This document shows positions 6,550-15,135 of a stretch of DNA of 15,439 bases, piece after piece. The notes under the pieces were generated by a model. It was not told the DNA's origin and ran no database searches. It saw only the letters and a program-made list of their open reading frames with translations. The DNA is from an uncultured Eubacteriales bacterium. GTDB taxonomy: Bacteria > Bacillota_A > Clostridia > Christensenellales > Aristaeellaceae. Within the stretch, counting starts at the first letter, position 1, and each line of letters starts with the position of its first letter. A program made the position numbers and the translations under genes. The DNA is taken from positions 1 to 15,439 of the forward strand of contig CADBLV010000110.1 in assembly GCA_902795555.1 (NCBI GenBank). Direction: 5' to 3'.

Positions 6550-8046
6550 ATGAAGGTAAAAATTTTCGCGGATCGGATTCTGTTCGAAAGGGATCCCATG
6601 ATATATGGTCAGTTTCTGGAACATTTTCACCGGCAGATTTACGGCGGAATTTATGATCCCGGAAATCTGCTTTCGGATCAGGATGGCTTTCGGGAGGATG
6701 TTCTGGAGGCGTTGAAGCGCATCCGGGTGCCCGTGATCCGTTGGCCCGGTGGTTGCTATGTTTCCGCCTATCACTGGGAAAACGGAGTTGGGAAAGAGCG
6801 TATCCCCAGCTACGACAAGGCATGGCGAGTTGAAGAAAGCAATGCCTTTGGCACAGATGAGTTTGTCCGCCTTTGCCGAAAGCTTGGCTGCGAACCGTAT
6901 ATCTGCACAAATGCCGGCAGTGGCAGCCCTGAGGAAATGAGCAACTGGGTGGAATACTGCAATCTTACCTCTGAGGGGCAGTATGCCCGGAAACGGATTG
7001 CCGGCGGCAATCCGGAACCTTACCGGGTAAAATACTGGTCTGTTGGCAACGAGAACTATTTAGAAGGGGAAATCGGCAGCAAGACCGCGGATCAGTGGGG
7101 GCCCTTTGTTCGGGAAGCCTCCAAAATGATGAAACGGGTGGATCCCGGAATCCAGCTGAGTGCTGCCGCGATTGCTGATGTTGATTGGAACGTGCAGCTG
7201 CTGAAGGCGGCGGGAAAATGGATGAATTGGATTTCCATTCACGGATACTGGGATGAACTGTGGCAGGACAATTCCCCGGCAAACTATCTGCAGTGTATGG
7301 CCAGGACGGACAATCTGGATCGGGATGTGCGGAAAATCCGCGGGCTCCTGAACGCCTTCGGGCTGGAAAAGCAAGTTCGGATTGCCTATGATGAATGGAA
7401 CCTGCGGGGATGGCATCATCCGATGGTGGATACAGCTCCGCTGGGTGATACGGACTTTTTGAAAGCCCGCGATAAAAATGATGACAATCAAACCTACACC
7501 ATGGCGGACGCGGTATTCAGCGCCTGCTTTCTGAACATGCTGCTGCGAAACGCGGATATTGTCGGTATGGCCAACTTCGCACCGACCGTGAATACACGTG
7601 GATTGATTTTTACCCATGAAAAAGGTATTGTGCTGCGGCCCGCGTACTATGTCTTTGAAATGTATACCCAGCTGATGGGGAACGAGGTCATTGACTGCTT
7701 CTGCCAGGATATTCCCCGAATGGAAGTGTCGGACCGGTTTGGTCAAAGACATACCGTCGATCAGCTGGATATCGCGGCAACGCGCTGCGACGCAGATGGA
7801 AAGATTGCCGTATCGCTGGTCAATAAACATCCGACAGATTCTGCTTCTGTCCGGTTGGCTGGAATCCCTGCAGATCGGAATCTCTTCCTTCGGGTGCTGA
7901 CAGGTCCTGAACCGGATGCCTGCAATGACGTCGGAGTCTCGCAAGTGGTCCCACACGATCGTAACAATCTGGTTTCGAGGGATGACAGCGGCAGCGTAAT
8001 CATTCAGCTTCCTCCCTGCTGTGTATGTGTTCTAGGCGAAAAGTGA
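6550..8046 (+). CDS. Intracellular alpha-L-arabinofuranosidase (GH51)
   Basis: Glycoside hydrolase family 51 retaining enzyme predicted to cut terminal alpha-L-arabinofuranosyl groups from arabinan-, arabinoxylan- or arabinogalactan-derived oligosaccharides. From the start at 6550 (GGGGAGG at 6534-6540, 9 bases upstream) it has 498 residues, the usual length. Acid/base Glu168 lies in WSVGNEN (163-169) and nucleophile Glu282 in AYDEWN (279-284). Other GH51 marks are RWPGGCY (64-70) and ISIHGYW (228-234). The C-terminal part (about 350-498) is the beta-sandwich that follows the barrel. No signal peptide is present, so it acts on imported oligosaccharides in the cytosol. It is followed 39 bases later by a GH2 enzyme, a likely co-substrate partner. 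The pair is visibly richer in G+C than the genes at the left of the window. Confidence 0.93.
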   Translation: MKVKIFADRILFERDPMIYGQFLEHFHRQIYGGIYDPGNLLSDQDGFREDVLEALKRIRVPVIRWPGGCYVSAYHWENGVGKERIPSYDKAWRVEESNAFGTDEFVRLCRKLGCEPYICTNAGSGSPEEMSNWVEYCNLTSEGQYARKRIAGGNPEPYRVKYWSVGNENYLEGEIGSKTADQWGPFVREASKMMKRVDPGIQLSAAAIADVDWNVQLLKAAGKWMNWISIHGYWDELWQDNSPANYLQCMARTDNLDRDVRKIRGLLNAFGLEKQVRIAYDEWNLRGWHHPMVDTAPLGDTDFLKARDKNDDNQTYTMADAVFSACFLNMLLRNADIVGMANFAPTVNTRGLIFTHEKGIVLRPAYYVFEMYTQLMGNEVIDCFCQDIPRMEVSDRFGQRHTVDQLDIAATRCDADGKIAVSLVNKHPTDSASVRLAGIPADRNLFLRVLTGPEPDACNDVGVSQVVPHDRNNLVSRDDSGSVIIQLPPCCVCVLGEK

Positions 8047-8067
8047 CTTGAAGAATTTTGAGCATAA

Positions 8068-9756
<1,689 letters not shown>

Positions 9757-9921
9757 CCGGTAGCCGATTCCCACGTACGCCAGCAAAACGGCCATATAAA
9801 GGATCAGGGGATGGTCGGTGTGTATCTGATAACTACCGCGGAAGGCGTACTGCCCGGATTATATGAGAAACATGGTTTTTCAGGAGAAAAGGAAGTCACC
9901 CCGATGGGGAGGAAACTGTGA
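9757..9921 (+). pseudogene. C-terminal remnant of a GNAT acetyltransferase
   Basis: Starting right after the GH2 stop codon and in the same frame, 54 codons run open to a TGA at 9919-9921. The last 40 or so read like the end of a GNAT: a beta-strand GVYLITT, then PGLYEKHGF (the 'YxxxGF' signature that closes the acetyl-CoA fold), then a short tail ending MGRKL. The N-terminal two thirds, including the acetyl-CoA loop, are absent. An internal ATG at 9811 lacks a ribosome-binding site. The stump is followed after 22 bases by the next gene with its own AGGAGG, a normal operon gap. This suggests the whole GNAT once headed that operon and was cut when the glycosidase pair arrived. It is recognised by motif only. 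Confidence 0.6.
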
Positions 9922-9943
9922 ACGCAGGAGGCCTTATCAACCT

Positions 9944-11068
9944 ATGATTAAGATCTTATTTATCTGCCACGGGAATATCTGTCGTTCGCCCATGGCGGAG
10001 TTTATCATGAAGAAGCTGGTGCGGGACGCGGGAAGGGAAGATGAATTCCGGATTGAATCCGCGGCGACCAGCTATGAAGAGATTGGGAATCCGGTCTATC
10101 CTCCGGCCAGGCGGGAACTAGCCGCGCACGGCATTTCCTGCAACGGGAAAACAGCCCGGCATCTGGAAAAGGGAGATTATGGGGCATTCGACTATCTGAT
10201 CGGAATGGAAAAAGTGAACCTGCGAAATATGGAACGGATCTGCGGGGGAGATCCGGAAGGGAAAATGTACCGAATGCGGGATTTCACAGATCACCCGGGA
10301 GAGATTGATGATCCGTGGTACACAGGGAGATTTTCGGAAGTGTACGAACAGATTCTGGAAGGATGCAAAGGACTGCTGGCGAAATGCAGAGATGAAAAAA
10401 CGACGCCGGGAGGCAGAAAACTCGCGTTTCTTTTTGATCTGGACGGGACGTTGCTGAATACGCTGGATGATATTGCGATGGCCATGAATGACGCGCTCTG
10501 TTCGGTGGGACTCCCGCCCTGGGAGACAGAGAAGTATCGCTACATGGTGGGAAACGGTGCGAAGGTCCTTGCAGAACGGGCTGTGGGGAATCATCCTGAG
10601 ATGGTGGATCAGGTGCTGAAAAACTATCAGCACCAATATGAAACACATCTGCGGGTGAAAACTCGTCCATATGAGGGAATGGCGGAAGCGCTCAGAAAGC
10701 TGGCTGACGGAGGAGCAGCGCTGTGCGTGCTGTCCAACAAACCGGACGCAGACACCAGGCGCCTGATGGCCGAGTGCTTTCCGGACATACCCTTCACGCA
10801 TGTGCAGGGCCAGCTACCGGACGTTCCCCGCAAGCCGGATCCTACCGCGGCGTTGGCCATTGCGGAGAAAACCGGTATCCCGCCGGAACGGTTTGTTTTT
10901 GTGGGGGATTCCGGGGTGGACATGGTTTGCGCCGGACGGGCAGGAATGAGGGCCACGGGAGTTCTGTGGGGATTCCGAACCAGGGACGAGCTGCTGGAAA
11001 ACGGAGCGGAATGGCTGGTTCGGCATCCGGGGGATCTGACGGACATTGCGGAAAGGATGAGGAAGTAA
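9944..11068 (+). CDS. Low-molecular-weight phosphatase fused to a HAD-family phosphatase
   Basis: A 374-residue double phosphatase. Residues 1-150 are a low-molecular-weight protein-tyrosine-phosphatase domain with the P-loop C8-HGNIC-R14-S and the acid loop DDPWY at 122-126. Residues 157-374 are a HAD hydrolase of the phosphoglycolate phosphatase type: DLDGT with nucleophile Asp165 and Asp167, motif II Ser264 (LSNKPD), motif III Lys297 (RKPDP), and motif IV GDSGVD at 321-326 with Asp322 and Asp326. All catalytic residues are present in both halves. The start is set at 9944, where MIKILFICHGN matches family starts and AGGAGG (9926-9931) lies 12 bases upstream. An upstream in-frame ATG (9863) lies inside the GNAT remnant. 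Possible roles are dephosphorylating Tyr-phosphorylated proteins and a small phosphorylated metabolite. It is followed after 64 bases by the DUF3795-like gene. Confidence 0.88.
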   Translation: MIKILFICHGNICRSPMAEFIMKKLVRDAGREDEFRIESAATSYEEIGNPVYPPARRELAAHGISCNGKTARHLEKGDYGAFDYLIGMEKVNLRNMERICGGDPEGKMYRMRDFTDHPGEIDDPWYTGRFSEVYEQILEGCKGLLAKCRDEKTTPGGRKLAFLFDLDGTLLNTLDDIAMAMNDALCSVGLPPWETEKYRYMVGNGAKVLAERAVGNHPEMVDQVLKNYQHQYETHLRVKTRPYEGMAEALRKLADGGAALCVLSNKPDADTRRLMAECFPDIPFTHVQGQLPDVPRKPDPTAALAIAEKTGIPPERFVFVGDSGVDMVCAGRAGMRATGVLWGFRTRDELLENGAEWLVRHPGDLTDIAERMRK

Positions 11069-11132
11069 TTGAAGCGTTGAAGTGGTCTGCTTGGTGGCCG
11101 CAGGAGAAAAAATGTTGGGAGGCAAAAGTGAG

Positions 11133-11531
11133 ATGAAGCGTGAATTGGGAATCGCCAGATGCGGTCTGGCGTGTTGTCTGTGTTCCGAAAATGTAAAATG
11201 CAAAGGCTGCAAACGTGACGGTTTTCTGGAATTATCCTGGTGCAAGGATGCTGAATGGTGCGAGAACAGAAAATGCTGCATTGCCAAAGAAATGGATGGC
11301 TGCTGGTCCTGTAAAGACAGCTCTTGCCGAAAAGGTTTATTCGCCAGTAAAATCAAAGCGCTGGCCTTTACGGAATATGTCCGCAGATATGGAATGGAAG
11401 CCCTTCTGGATCGTTTGGAAATCAATGAAAAGGCCGGGGTGGTATATCATCGGGAAGGAATCATAGGCGACTATGATGACTTCGACGATCTGGAAGTGTT
11501 GATTGAATTCATCAGAACAGGAAAGCGATAA
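11133..11531 (+). CDS. DUF3795-like Cys-rich protein
   Basis: A 132-residue protein whose first 65 residues hold closely spaced Cys (C10, C14, C15, C17, C23, C26 and more in WCKDAEWCENRKCC and CWSCKDSSC). This is the pattern of DUF3795, a small family presumed to bind zinc or another metal, with no known reaction. The C-terminal half (from about 66) is helical and acidic, ending DDFDDLEVLIEFIRTGKR. GGGAGG at 11117-11122 is 10 bases before ATG 11133, where the sequence aligns with family starts. An alternative in-frame ATG at 11112 has its own AGGAG (11102-11106) and would add seven residues. The next gene starts 1 base after its stop, so the two are probably co-translated. Confidence 0.75.
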   Translation: MKRELGIARCGLACCLCSENVKCKGCKRDGFLELSWCKDAEWCENRKCCIAKEMDGCWSCKDSSCRKGLFASKIKALAFTEYVRRYGMEALLDRLEINEKAGVVYHREGIIGDYDDFDDLEVLIEFIRTGKR

Positions 11532-11532
11532 A

Positions 11533-12177
11533 ATGAATTTAGCAAACGCTTATTTCATTACAGGGATTGCATATGCCGGGAAATCGTCTATGGTCAGACT
11601 GCTGGCTGAAAAGCACAATGGCATTGCCTGCAGGGAAAACTACCATGAGGAATTGATGGATGACAGGCTGAACCCCGACGAGTTCCCCTGTCTGTGTTAT
11701 ACCCGGGATCTGCGGGACTGGCATGATTTTATCAGGCGTACGCCGGACGAGTATGAGGCCTGGGTTGACGGCGCTGCCGCCGAATGCGAAAAACTGGAAC
11801 TGCAGATTCTGGATCAGCTCACAGAGCAGGGAAAGCCTGTGTTTGTCGACACGAATATATCACTGGAAACGCTGGGGCGTATTGCGGACAGGGAGCATAT
11901 ATTGATCATGCTGACGGATCCAGAGATTTCTGTCCGACGGTTCTTTGAACGGCCTGATCAAGAAAAACAGTTTCTCTATCAGCTGATGCTGGAGGAACCC
12001 AATCCGGAACAGGCGCTGGCAAACTTCAGGGAATGCCTGAAGCGAATCAATTCACAGGCACGATACGACAGATTCCTTCATTCCGGGTTTCCTGTGATCC
12101 ACCGTGATGAAAACAGGAGCATTGAACAGACGCTTGTGATGGTGGAAAAAGTATTTGGTCTCGGGACAACAGAATGA
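11533..12177 (+). CDS. P-loop NTPase, kinase-like
   Basis: A 214-residue cytosolic protein with a Walker A motif G11-IAYA-GKSS at 11-19 right after the first beta-strand. This layout is typical of small-molecule kinases (shikimate, gluconate and AAA_33-like kinases). A strand KPVFVDTNIS (about 108-117) may carry the Walker B Asp, and ILIMLTDPEISVRRFFERP (about 127-145) resembles the R-rich lid of such kinases. The substrate is unknown. The start at 11533 is chosen because AGGAAAG (11519-11525) is 7 bases upstream and the Walker A then sits at the normal distance from the N terminus. The longer frame from 11503 would overlap the DUF3795-like gene. Its stop overlaps the ATG at 12174 (ATGA), which suggests translational coupling to the next gene. 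Confidence 0.8.
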   Translation: MNLANAYFITGIAYAGKSSMVRLLAEKHNGIACRENYHEELMDDRLNPDEFPCLCYTRDLRDWHDFIRRTPDEYEAWVDGAAAECEKLELQILDQLTEQGKPVFVDTNISLETLGRIADREHILIMLTDPEISVRRFFERPDQEKQFLYQLMLEEPNPEQALANFRECLKRINSQARYDRFLHSGFPVIHRDENRSIEQTLVMVEKVFGLGTTE

Positions 12178-12209
12178 GAGTTGAAACAAAACGGCTGATC
12201 ATTACAGAA
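12174..12209 (+). pseudogene. Possible N-terminal stump of a GNAT gene
   Basis: The first 11-12 codons read MRVETKRLIITE, the common opening of RimJ/RimL-type GNATs (compare MEITTKRLTIRP at 3255 in this window). After that the match stops, and a basic linker leads into the winged-helix protein in the same frame. The stump is translationally coupled to the upstream kinase-like gene. A 12-residue match is short, so chance is possible. Confidence 0.35.
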
Positions 12210-12260
12210 GACAGTATCCTGAAAGAAATGAAAGGAAAAGGAAGAAAAAGGGGCGACGAT

Positions 12261-13037
12261 ATGAGAAGGGATCAGACGGCGTTGTTTCCGAAGGAAGATT
12301 TGGCGGTTTATGCTCTGATTTCCGGAAACGATGGTCTGAAAGCCAGGGAAATCGCCTCCCGGCTTCGTCTGGATAAGACCGACATCAGCAGGCTTCTCTT
12401 TTCTTCGCCGCTGATGCGGGAATTGTGCTATCAGGACAGGGAATACCGCTGGCATGCGCTGATCCGGCAGCATATACCTCATGAGGGGCTGTATGAGTGT
12501 TCCGGATGGTATGGAACCGTCCGGGAGTTTCTGAATACGCCTGAGGAAACCTGGCTGTCCCAATTGCAGGATGGGTGCAGGAGAATCGGGCGGAATCTGA
12601 ACGACATGCGGGGGCTTATCCATTCCTTTCGGGACAGCGGCGAGACCATGCGATCCCTGTTTCGGGATTTGGCGGAAATGACGGAAGGAGGCCATGAAGA
12701 CTGGGAGCTGGTTTTTGAATTTCGCCTGAATCGCGCCAGAATGATTCGGATTTATGCGGATGTTCTGCTGATCACCAGAGAAAAAGTTTTTTCCCTGGAG
12801 TTCAAAATGAAGAACGCGGCAACACCGGAAGAAATCGGTCAGGCGGCAAAGTATTGTCCTTATCTGGAACTGGTGTTTGGAAGAAACTATGATATTCTTC
12901 CCGCACTGGTGCTGACAGGGGCTGCTGACCTGTTTACCTTTGTTTCCATCGGCGAAACAGACGCCACACTGCCGGTTTGTTCCGGAGATATGCTGTTTAA
13001 TGTGCTGAATGAGTATATGCTGTTTTTGCAAAACTGA
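12261..13037 (+). CDS. Winged-helix protein with a PD-(D/E)XK nuclease-like domain
   Basis: The family is not recognised by name. Counting from the upstream ATG at 12174, residues 43-97 look like a winged helix-turn-helix (KAREIASRLRLDKTDISRLL, then a basic wing), suited to DNA binding. Residues 176-250 carry a PD-(D/E)XK pattern: Glu182, Asp196 (YADVLLI), Glu209-x-Lys211 (SLEFK), and Gln223 in IGQAAKYCPYLE. This resembles the nuclease-like segment found in front of some DUF2075-type helicases. The frame is open from 12174, but 12261 is preferred: AAGGGG (12248-12253) lies 7 bases upstream and the domain starts soon after, whereas the first residues from 12174 look like a GNAT leftover. Translation from 12174 would give 287 residues, from 12261 258. 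A restriction- or repair-like role is possible but unproven. Confidence 0.7.
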   Translation: MRRDQTALFPKEDLAVYALISGNDGLKAREIASRLRLDKTDISRLLFSSPLMRELCYQDREYRWHALIRQHIPHEGLYECSGWYGTVREFLNTPEETWLSQLQDGCRRIGRNLNDMRGLIHSFRDSGETMRSLFRDLAEMTEGGHEDWELVFEFRLNRARMIRIYADVLLITREKVFSLEFKMKNAATPEEIGQAAKYCPYLELVFGRNYDILPALVLTGAADLFTFVSIGETDATLPVCSGDMLFNVLNEYMLFLQN

Positions 13038-13184
13038 TGGAATTCTTACACGGTTGGAAAGACGGGAGGAAAAGATCGTATGATTGAATCACTGGATGAT
13101 CGGGAAAGGACATAGGCATTCCGAAGAGACCCCGCTGATTGCGCATCGCGGAAACAGTATAGCAAAAAATGACGGAAAACGGGG

Positions 13185-13213
13185 TTGTCAGAAGAGGAAA
13201 GTTGTGCCATAAT
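13185..13213 (+). promoter_or_regulatory. Sigma-A promoter of the double-XRE regulator
   Basis: TTGTCA (13185-13190), a 17-base spacer and CATAAT (13208-13213), each box one base from consensus. The predicted start near 13220 would leave a leader of about 100 bases before the ATG at 13324. The gap 13038-13323 otherwise shows only an 11-codon frame at 13080 with GGGAGG upstream, judged too short to call. Confidence 0.65.
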
Positions 13214-13323
13214 AAACAAAGAAAGCTGACAGAAACCATTTTTGGTTTGCCCTGCTTTTGTATATTGTGCCGGAAACGGCAATCATAACGGCGCAGGCCG
13301 GATGATAAGGAGTATCGTCTGAA

Positions 13324-14622
13324 ATGAATGAAGGATCTGGAGTTTGGCTGAAGAATATTGTCACATTGCGGAAAAGCAGGAATATCTCGCAGGCGCAGAT
13401 GGCCAGAACACTGAATATTGCTCCACAGCTGATGTCGCTGTACGAAAGAGGAGTCAATAAACTGCCCCTCTCCCATCTGATTGCGATCTGCCGTGCCTAT
13501 CAGGTGAGCCCGGATGAATTGCTCGGCCTGCAGCAGATCGACGATTCCTGGCTCAACAACACGGAAGGCCTCAGGCTGGGAAAGAGCGTTTCCGATAATA
13601 TCTATCAACTTCGGAAATACAGGGGGATGAGCCAGGCGGAGCTGGGCCGTCTTCTTGGTTTATCAACGATGACCGTGCTTTGCTATGAGCAGGGCAAGCA
13701 TAAGCTGCCTATCCCTGTGTTCTGCGCCATGTGCGAGCTATTCGGGGTCCGCCCTGTTTCCTTCCTGGGCATGACGGATGAGTTTTCCAGTCAGGGTGCA
13801 AAGACGGAGAGATATCAGCGAAAGCATCAGAAGCGCTGCGTTTACTATAACAAAGAGGCGGGATGCTGTCAGAAGACAGAAGGGGATTGCGTGGGTTCTC
13901 ATTTCTGCGATTGCTATCGGGAGGAAGGATGGCCTGAAAAGCCATATGCAAAAGTGCCATCGCCGCCGGTGCGCCGGGTGGTGAAAAAAGAGCAACGTTC
14001 TCTGAATGTTGAGGTTGCTGTGGGAGGTTTCGCCATTATCGATTCAACCAGATATCTGGTTCGGGCTGTCGAAACTGATGAAAACGGGGAAACACGCTAT
14101 GCCTGTCAGCGGGTGTTTACCTATAAAACAGTGGAGGACAAGGAATCCAATCCCCGCTGGATCTGCCAGAATTATTTCCTGGGTGATCTGAAAACGCACT
14201 GGTTCACCCGGGATCAGATTTCCTCCGCGGAGCCTATTCCACCCGAGGAATGGCAGGCCTTTATGGATCGTTCTGCCGCAACGCCCAGGAATCAGTCGGA
14301 AGCAGCAGAGCAGTCAGTCTCCTCCCGGACCGGGCAGACTGTTTGGCGGACGGACAGAGCGGAACGGAAGGAAAGGGAAGGGCTGGACCGGAAGGCTTAC
14401 AAAATCGTGCCGTATGAAGGCCGACTGCATTGGGCACCTGGATCCAAGCCCTATGCTTACATGTATATCCTGAGCAAGCAGGGAACGAAAATTTTTGTGA
14501 ACGTGGATAAGCGGAACATGATTATCTATGTGGCCCGGAAGCTGTACAATAAATATATCAGCGTTTTCCGGGACGCGTCAGGGATTCGCCTTTGCCCCGC
14601 CGAGAAGAATCAGAACGGTTAA
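13324..14622 (+). CDS. Tandem XRE-type helix-turn-helix regulator with Cys cluster
   Basis: A 432-residue protein with two Cro/C1-type HTH domains in tandem. The first (about 10-67) has ISQAQMARTLNIAPQLMSLYERG, the second (about 92-148) GMSQAELGRLLGLSTMTVLCYEQGK. A Cys-rich segment follows (C172, C181, C182, C189, C195, C197), which could bind zinc or an iron-sulfur cluster. Residues 225-310 form a strand-rich region of unknown family, then a Gln/Ser/Arg-rich linker (about 318-355) leads to a basic C-terminal segment (359-425) that may bind nucleic acid. AAGGAG (13307-13312) is 11 bases before the start. It has its own promoter and a strong terminator, so it is monocistronic. Target and signal are unknown. 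A redox- or metal-responsive regulator or a DNA-binding effector are both compatible. Confidence 0.8.
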   Translation: MNEGSGVWLKNIVTLRKSRNISQAQMARTLNIAPQLMSLYERGVNKLPLSHLIAICRAYQVSPDELLGLQQIDDSWLNNTEGLRLGKSVSDNIYQLRKYRGMSQAELGRLLGLSTMTVLCYEQGKHKLPIPVFCAMCELFGVRPVSFLGMTDEFSSQGAKTERYQRKHQKRCVYYNKEAGCCQKTEGDCVGSHFCDCYREEGWPEKPYAKVPSPPVRRVVKKEQRSLNVEVAVGGFAIIDSTRYLVRAVETDENGETRYACQRVFTYKTVEDKESNPRWICQNYFLGDLKTHWFTRDQISSAEPIPPEEWQAFMDRSAATPRNQSEAAEQSVSSRTGQTVWRTDRAERKEREGLDRKAYKIVPYEGRLHWAPGSKPYAYMYILSKQGTKIFVNVDKRNMIIYVARKLYNKYISVFRDASGIRLCPAEKNQNG

Positions 14623-14687
14623 CTGTATCACACCGATTGCGGGAAGGCTCCCTTCGACAGATGATAAAAACGGGTATGGGGGCTCTT

Positions 14688-14724
14688 TAAACATGGACAC
14701 ACAGAAAAACGTGTCCATGTTTTC
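14688..14724 (+). terminator. Intrinsic terminator of the double-XRE gene
   Basis: AAACATGGACAC (14689-14700) pairs perfectly with GTGTCCATGTTT (14711-14722), loop ACAGAAAAAC, and the right arm merges into a T-rich tract. A's on the left side give it some bidirectional potential. It insulates the S10 operon from the genes to the left. Confidence 0.85.
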
Positions 14725-14936
14725 TTTGCGAATCCTTTGATTTAAAAGGCCAGGCGGAGGAGAAAAAGAAAAAACAGACGAAAGGGAATACAGAAAATGG
14801 GAAACGGGACGTATAACGCGATACACCCGGAGGCGTGTGCAAATCATGAGTGCGATGAGGCCGGAAAATAGGGAAGAAAAGGAATGGACAACAGAAAAAA
14901 AGGCACATTTTTTTTCAAAAAAAGAGAAAAAACCAC
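14725..14936. other. Intergenic purine-rich stretch before the S10 promoter
   Basis: No convincing gene. The stretch is strongly A/G-rich, and its last 30 bases are tracts of T and A (around 14909-14932) directly upstream of the -35 box, as expected of an UP element that strengthens a ribosomal promoter. A 24-codon frame at 14797-14871 with AAAGGGAA upstream was seen but not accepted. Confidence 0.5.
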
Positions 14937-14965
14937 TTGAAAAACAATTCCGATTCATGTATAAT
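14937..14965 (+). promoter_or_regulatory. Strong sigma-A promoter of the S10 operon
   Basis: TTGAAA (14937-14942), a 17-base spacer and a perfect TATAAT (14960-14965), with A/T tracts just upstream. The start is predicted near 14972, about 164 bases ahead of the rpsJ ATG. Confidence 0.85.
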
Positions 14966-14971
14966 TCGACT

Positions 14972-15120
14972 GTTGTCTGTTTAGGGATGAAGCGGTAAGT
15001 TGCCGTCCGGCCAGACGGGTAATTATCGCGGACCAGCCCGGCAATCGGGCGACGGACTCGAAGGCCTCAAACGCTTTCGCGCCTGCGGCGGAGGCAGGGG
15101 CACAAGAGAACGAAAATCTA
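14972..15120 (+). promoter_or_regulatory. Structured 5' leader of the S10 operon
   Basis: The untranslated leader holds several short hairpins: CCGTC/GACGG (15003-15007 with 15014-15018), GCCCG/CGGGC (15036-15040 with 15046-15050) and CCTGC/GCAGG (15082-15086 with 15094-15098). Alternative partners exist: a second GACGG at 15051-15055, and GCCTC (15064-15068) with GAGGC (15091-15095). S10 operons are often controlled through ribosomal protein binding to the leader (L4 in E. coli). No known leader class is identified here, so the function is inferred. Confidence 0.4.
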
Positions 15121-15135
15121 AGGAGGTTTACAGGA

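Noticed and set aside
7060..7956. 298-codon - strand frame
   Set aside because: Antisense to the GH51 gene, no ribosome-binding site evidence and no recognisable domain.
10118..10801. 227-codon - strand frame
   Set aside because: Antisense to the phosphatase fusion, with a low-complexity His/Ser/Phe-rich translation.
13080..13115. 11-codon frame with GGGAGG upstream after the nuclease-like gene
   Set aside because: Too short to support. Could be a stump, but nothing in it is recognisable.
14797..14871. 24-codon frame with AAAGGGAA upstream, between the XRE terminator and the S10 promoter
   Set aside because: Short and purine-driven, lies after a strong terminator with no promoter of its own, and matches nothing.
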